Origin: Streptomyces olivaceus
GTDB lineage: Bacteria > Actinomycetota > Actinomycetes > Streptomycetales > Streptomycetaceae
DNA: 64,000 bases
Direction: 5' to 3'
Assembly: GCF_000721235.1 (NCBI RefSeq)
Contig: NZ_JOFH01000027.1
Location: forward strand, 124,001-188,000
In this document: positions 61,101 through 64,000 of the stretch, piece by piece
Position numbering within the stretch: the stretch's first letter is position 1
Layout: each line of letters starts with the position of its first letter
The notes under the pieces: model-generated
What the model was told of the DNA's origin: nothing
The model's input: only the letters and a program-made list of their open reading frames with translations
Databases searched by the model: none
Translations under genes and position numbers: made by a program

Positions 61101-64000
61101 GCGTCATCGCGGTGAGCATGGTCTGGAAGCAGGCGTCCAGGAGCACGGGGTGCACATGGCAGTCCGCGGCCCCGTCGCCCATGCCCGGGGTGGGCCGGAT
61201 CAGCGACAGCGCCTCGCCGGGCCCCGTCCACACCTCGTCGATCGCCCGGAACGCCGGGCCGTAGTGGTAGCCGAGCGCCGACAGCTCGCCGTAGCACGCC
61301 TCCCCGTCGAGCCGGCGCCCCGCCCGCGCCCGTACCGCGTCCGTGTCCAGCGGTTGTGCGAGCCGGCGTGGCTGCCCGGTGCGGACGACTCCGCTCGCGT
61401 GGACCGTACGGTCCGGAGCCCCGGTCCCGGAACCGGCGAGGGAGGCGATGGTGAACCCGGCCTCCTCCGGCGCGAAGGCCAGCTGAACGGTCGTCGCCTC
61501 GCCGTCGGGCAGGAACAGGGCCCGGGAGAACTCGACGTCGGCCAGGGTCGCCGTGTCGCCGCCGGTCAGCGCCCGGACCGCCTGCGCGGCCATCTCCAGG
61601 TACCCGGCGGCCGGGAAGACCGTGCTGCCCTCGATCCGGTGGTCGGCCAGGTACGGCAGCCGCTCGGTGTCCAGGCGGCTCTCCCAGGTCGGCTGCAGCG
61701 CGGAGGACCGCCGGCCGAGCAGTGGGTGGTCCAGCCGGCCGAGCCGGATCTGCTCCACCGGCGCGGGCTCCACCCAGTACCGCTCCCGCTGCCACGGATA
61801 GCCCGGCAGCGGCACCGGCCGCCCCACGGGCTGGAGCACCGACCAGTCCACGTCGACGCCCAGCGTGTACAGCTCCGCGAGGGAGCGGGCGAACCGCTCG
61901 GGCTCGTCCTCCCGGCGCCGGATCGACGGCAGCGTCACCCCCTCGACGGCCCGGCCCTCCAGGCACTCCCGGATCGAGTGGCCGAGCACCGGGTGCGGAC
62001 CGATCTCCAGGAACAGCGTGTACCCGTCGTCGACCAGCCGGTCGACCGCGGCACGGAACCGGACGGGCCGCCGGACGTTCTCCCACCAGTACGCGGCGTC
62101 CAGCTCCGGCCCCCGCGCACGCCCCTCGCGGGCGGTCGGATACAGCGGGAGTCCGGCGGCGCGCGGCGCGATCCCGGCCAGCGCCTCGTGCAGCTCGGCC
62201 TCGATCGGGTCCATCCGCACGCTGTGGTACGGCACTTCGACGTCGAGGAACCGGGCGAAGACCTGCTCCCGCTCCAGCCGCCCGGCGAGCTCCCGGAGGG
62301 TGTCCCGGTCCCCGGACAGCGTCACCGACGCCGGGCTGTTCACGGCGGCGACCGACACGCGGTCCCGGTACGGGCGGACCAGCCGCTCGGCCTCCTCCTC
62401 GGACAGGTTCGCCGCCAGCATCACGCCGGTGCCCGCGAGCCGGTGCTGGAGGGCGCTGCGCGCCAGCGCGATCCGGACGGCGTCCTCCAGGCCGTACACC
62501 CCGGCCTGGTGGAAGGCCGCGATCTCGCCGGTGCTGTGCCCGACGACGGCGTCCGGCCGCACCCCGTGGTGTTCCCACAGCGCCGCGAGCCCCGCCTGGA
62601 CGGCGAAGTTGGCGGGCTGGGCGAGCCAGGTCTCGGCCATCCGGGACTCCGCCTCGGGCCGGGTCAGCTCGTCGAGCAGCGACCAGCCCGCCTGGCGCCG
62701 GACCTCCCGGTCGCAGCGCTCGACCGCCTCCCGGAACACGGGCTCGGCGTCCAGGAGTTCGCGCCCCATGCCCCACCACTGCGGCCCCATGCCGGTGAAC
62801 ACCCACACCAGCCGCTGCGCCCCGGGCTCCCGGAGGCGGCCCCGCACGGCCCGGGCGTGCTGCTCCCCGCGCTCGCAGGCGGCCAGTACCTCGTCGAGGG
62901 AGCCGGGTGGGCCGAGGGGGGAGTGGACGACGGCGAGGCGCTCCTCGAAGTGCTGGCGGCGGTGGGCCAGGGTGTGCCCGAGGTCCGCGAGGGACACTCC
63001 GGCGGCAAGTTCGCGGCGGACGCCCGCGGCCAGTTCGGCCGGGCCCGACGCGTGCCGGGCGCTCAGCGGGAGGACCGAGACGGCGGGCGTCCGGGCCGTC
63101 GCGCGCGGCTCCTTTGGCGGGCGGGGCGGCGCCTCCTCCAGCAGGACGTGGGCGTTGGTGCCGCCGAAGCCGAAGGAGTTGACGCCGGCCCGCGCGGGTC
63201 CCTGGTGCTCCGGCCAGTCGACCGGTGCGGTCGGGATCTCGAAGGGCAGCGCGGCGAAGTCGATGGCGGGGTTGGGCTGTTCGAGGTTCAGGTGCGGTGG
63301 GATGCGGCGGTGCCGGAGGGCCAGCGCCGTCTTGATCAGGCCCGCGACGCCGGCGGCGGCCTCCGTGTGCCCGATGTTGGTCTTGACCGAGCCGACGTAG
63401 CACCGTGCCCCGGGCGCCCGGCCCTGCGCCAGCACCCGGCCCAGCGCCCGCGCTTCGATCGGGTCGCCGACGGGGGTGGAGGTGCCGTGCGCCTCGACGT
63501 ACTGGAGGCTGCCCGGTGTCACCCCCGCCTCGGCGCAGACCCGCTCGATGAGCGTGGCCTGGGCGTCGGCGCTGGGCACGGTGATGCCGTTGGTGCGTCC
63601 GTCCTGGTTCACCCCGCTGCCGATCACCACGGCGTGCACCGGGTCGCCGTCGCGCAGCGCGTCCGAGAGGCGCTTGAGCACCACGACTCCGACGCCCTCG
63701 GCCCGTACGTACCCGTCGGCGGAGGCGTCGAAGGCGCGGGAGCGTCCGTCGGTGGAGAGGAAGCCGCCCTTGGTCTCGGCGATGGTGTACTGCGGCGCGA
63801 GGTGCAGCAGGGTGCCTCCGGCCAGGGCGAGTTCGCTCTCGCCGCGCTGCAGGCTCTGGCAGGCCAGGTGGACCGCGACCAGGGACGAGCTGCACGCCGT
63901 GTCGATCGAGACGCTGGGGCCGCGGAAGTCGAGGCAGTGCGAGATGCGGTTCGAGACCATCGTCATCATCGTGCCGGTCGCGGTGTGCGCGGCCAGCGTC
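55096..64000 (-). CDS. Iterative hybrid PKS-NRPS of a polycyclic tetramate macrolactam pathway (5' end outside window)
   Basis: At least 2,967 residues are visible; the start lies beyond the right edge, in the KS. Order (approximate positions): KS with DTACSSS (63.89 kb), EAHGTST and NIGHTEA; AT with GHSTGEIAAF (62.54 kb); DH with HRIEGSTVFP (61.63 kb); KR with VTGAFGALG (60.09 kb); ACP with LGLDSLLAMEL (59.14 kb); condensation with HHIVSDA (58.55 kb); adenylation with TSGSTGRPKA (57.12 kb); PCP with FFEAGGSSIKL (55.95 kb); thioesterase with GYSLGG (55.57 kb). There is no ER, so polyenes are expected. This is the architecture of FtdB/IkaA-type PTM synthases, which join two polyene chains to L-ornithine. 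My hand alignment of the adenylation pocket gives DVGEVVSIDK, close to the ornithine code DVGEIGSIDK. Confidence 0.93.
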   Translation of the reverse strand, partial: TLAAHTATGTMMTMVSNRISHCLDFRGPSVSIDTACSSSLVAVHLACQSLQRGESELALAGGTLLHLAPQYTIAETKGGFLSTDGRSRAFDASADGYVRAEGVGVVVLKRLSDALRDGDPVHAVVIGSGVNQDGRTNGITVPSADAQATLIERVCAEAGVTPGSLQYVEAHGTSTPVGDPIEARALGRVLAQGRAPGARCYVGSVKTNIGHTEAAAGVAGLIKTALALRHRRIPPHLNLEQPNPAIDFAALPFEIPTAPVDWPEHQGPARAGVNSFGFGGTNAHVLLEEAPPRPPKEPRATARTPAVSVLPLSARHASGPAELAAGVRRELAAGVSLADLGHTLAHRRQHFEERLAVVHSPLGPPGSLDEVLAACERGEQHARAVRGRLREPGAQRLVWVFTGMGPQWWGMGRELLDAEPVFREAVERCDREVRRQAGWSLLDELTRPEAESRMAETWLAQPANFAVQAGLAALWEHHGVRPDAVVGHSTGEIAAFHQAGVYGLEDAVRIALARSALQHRLAGTGVMLAANLSEEEAERLVRPYRDRVSVAAVNSPASVTLSGDRDTLRELAGRLEREQVFARFLDVEVPYHSVRMDPIEAELHEALAGIAPRAAGLPLYPTAREGRARGPELDAAYWWENVRRPVRFRAAVDRLVDDGYTLFLEIGPHPVLGHSIRECLEGRAVEGVTLPSIRRREDEPERFARSLAELYTLGVDVDWSVLQPVGRPVPLPGYPWQRERYWVEPAPVEQIRLGRLDHPLLGRRSSALQPTWESRLDTERLPYLADHRIEGSTVFPAAGYLEMAAQAVRALTGGDTATLADVEFSRALFLPDGEATTVQLAFAPEEAGFTIASLAGSGTGAPDRTVHASGVVRTGQPRRLAQPLDTDAVRARAGRRLDGEACYGELSALGYHYGPAFRAIDEVWTGPGEALSLIRPTPGMGDGAADCHVHPVLLDACFQTMLTAMTPGDGRSAGIRLPVGVAELRLDAVGDRAALWAHATVTAESDEELVGDLALYAEDGTPLGRISRFRAAAVDRGASSVKLGTIDGWLAEVVWEEAPTKAETSTEAPEDVGTAEGSGAGPDGCPAPGLVVFADEGGLGARMAEAVVARGGRCRLVRPGSRYRSGAGHVTVRPDSATDLRRLFDELGPGFGAVVHLWNLDLPPLDTVGAADLDGIGTLGGYSLVLLAQVLPEACPQGRLHIVTRGAQAVVPGEPVEPFGAPAWGIGRVLWQQELTGHSGKLIDLDPAGGPGEAEVLLRALTADDGEGEIALRSGRRHLSRLRPPAGLTRPLPLRLRADGAYLVTGAFGALGRLLCRTLVRRGARRLVLLGRTGVPERGAWRGLDPGGPEGRRVAFLRELEALGAEVLVAAVDVTDAAAMEGWLAGRRAAGLPPVRGVFHLAGQVRDVLLPSLDREAFDAGYGPKAHGGYLLHRLLRDEPVEHFVLFASVASLLTTAGQVNYAAGNAFLDALAHHRRALGLPALSLDWGPWATGMIEELGLVAHYRDARGMSSLAPEAGMAVLERVIGQDRAQLLVAAVVDWPVFLAWYPTPPPLVSALAAAAAREVPAGQGGSLLAAFRAADEAARTALVAERFAALAAGVLRVRPELVDADARLGSLGLDSLLAMELRARTHTELGVSLPVVALLSNGPVSELTERLHAGLSELAAAGGPVAETAVELFTDEACYPLTHNQQALWFLRQLNPDGFAYNIGGAVEVRAELDPELLFDAFRTLIARHPSLRVNITTEDGRPVQRVRPEAVADTGLLDVSGLPWDEVRARLVAEYRRPYDLERDPLVRLRLFRRAPDRWVLMKAVHHIVSDAISTFVFIEELFEVYHGLRTGRPAELAPVRARYLDFLNRHNRFLAGPEARRMLEYWREHLPREAPALELPTDRPRPPVQTDNGASEFFQLDDELSARVQTLAREHNVTVFTVLLTAYYLLLHRWSGQDEIVVGSPVTGRTEEELASVYGYFVNPLPLHVSLAGEPSVAELLGRVRDTVLGGLDHQEYPFVLLVEELGLQHDPSRSAVFQAMFILLTHKVAVERFGYTLEYIELPEEEGQFDVTLSAYEDRSDGRFHCVLKYNTDLFDAATVRRMAAHYQNLLDGLTRAEGERPAGRLPMLGAGERERIVTGFGGVGRRIDHDVPVHELIGKIAAQFPEAVAVSVPDGRRLGYRELDQRSRRVAASLRERGVGAGTVVAVRLAKSPELVIALLAVWRAGGAYLPLDPDHPAERLAELTENAGATLVLTDGRRGGAARLPGRPVTLDELDRPGTEERPEPAVDLDQTAYVIHTSGSTGRPKAVRVSHRNLASVFVAWQQEYRLDTDVRVHLQMAGLSFDVFTGDLVRALSSGGTLVLVDRDLLFDTARLYRTMRAEGVDCGEFVPSVARGLLAHCEREGLGLEFMRLVIVGSDAWRADEHHRLVALCGPGTRVVNSYGLTEATIDSAYYEGPAEGLEPGRMVPVGRPLPNSELYVLDRHGEPVPPGVAGELWIGGAGVADRCLGDPERTAERFVTLEPGGEPVRLYRTGDLGHWDAEGVLHLLGRRDGQVKVRGHRVETGEIEARLAARPELAQVCVTVRRDETGENVLCAYCVPAPGAAADARELRRHLAEQLPTYLIPAHFTELSALPLTANGKVDLDALPKPRAEAGPERYEPPVTLYETRMAAHWRSLLGLERPGLRDDFFEAGGSSIKLIQLIHHLRTEFNASVPVGRLFKTSTLHGMARTLEDVVTGRLPGAEPYLWFNPGADPAATVFCLPPAGGHGLVYRQLAARLPEHRFAAFNYLSGPDKAARYADLAEELHPGGPYTLFGYSLGGNLAFEIAGELERRGRAVDLVLIMDSYRMAEAVALGEEHLAEFEAELAEHLRRHTGSEIVARETVEQAREYLAHCAAHPSLGVLDAPIAVISDQDKLLRFAVDEPGGWHGGTAAGCTVREGHGRHAEMLDGSFLDGNAELVRALLTGGAANGSA

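Overview
The window is chromosomal DNA of a Streptomyces or very close relative. Evidence: very high G+C, many GTG starts, GTGA/ATGA-coupled operons, a SepF-like paralogue, DUF families typical of streptomycetes (DUF2637, DUF6099, DUF6299, DUF5980, DUF7144), LAL regulators, and two natural-product gene sets side by side. No rRNA, tRNA, CRISPR array, transposase or phage gene was seen.

Region 1 (1-12.7 kb) is mostly conserved chromosome. The left edge holds the first six codons of cbiM on the minus strand behind a cobalamin riboswitch. Next come a ClC chloride channel coupled to a small K+ channel, a DUF7144 membrane protein, a SepF-like protein, a coupled ATPase/MazG-like pair, DUF6099, an F420-type LLM oxidoreductase, a cation/proton antiporter, and the arginine deiminase set (arcA, ornithine carbamoyltransferase, cationic amino acid permease).

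Region 2 (12.7-22.1 kb) reads as an anthranilate (2-aminobenzoate)-CoA catabolic set: enoyl-CoA hydratase, a 2-aminobenzoyl-CoA monooxygenase/reductase-type fusion, aryl-CoA ligase, acyl-CoA dehydrogenase, RidA and a PaaX regulator, with a sulfotransferase between them. Region 3 (22.2-26.3 kb) has secreted and membrane proteins and a sodium:solute symporter.

Region 4 (26.5-47.8 kb) is the most unusual part, a terpenoid or meroterpenoid gene cluster. It has a divergent pair of LAL regulators and two isoprenyl diphosphate synthase homologues: a canonical GGPP synthase, and one with altered diphosphate-binding motifs. A tryptophan-2,3-dioxygenase-like domain is fused to an FAD epoxidase-type monooxygenase. 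There are also a P450 with its own ferredoxin, an aromatic-hydroxylase-type FAD enzyme, a limonene-epoxide-hydrolase-like protein, an acyl-CoA-dehydrogenase-fold monooxygenase, a Pyr4/PaxB-type membrane terpene cyclase, an atypical LuxR regulator, and a private MEP-pathway operon (ispH-dxs-ispG). Two IDS-fold enzymes plus an FAD epoxidase plus a Pyr4-type cyclase is the logic of fungal indole-diterpene (paxilline-type) assembly. I infer that the product is a prenylated, epoxidised and cyclised diterpenoid, possibly with an indole-derived or other aromatic part.

Region 5 (48-64 kb) has an IclR regulator whose 3' end is repeated about six times in tandem, and a flavin reductase that could serve the monooxygenase of region 4. 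It then holds the downstream part of a polycyclic tetramate macrolactam (PTM) cluster: the iterative hybrid PKS-NRPS (running off the right edge, with an ornithine-like adenylation code), two phytoene-dehydrogenase-like ring-forming enzymes and an MDR reductase. A Rieske oxygenase occupies the slot where PTM clusters usually carry a P450.
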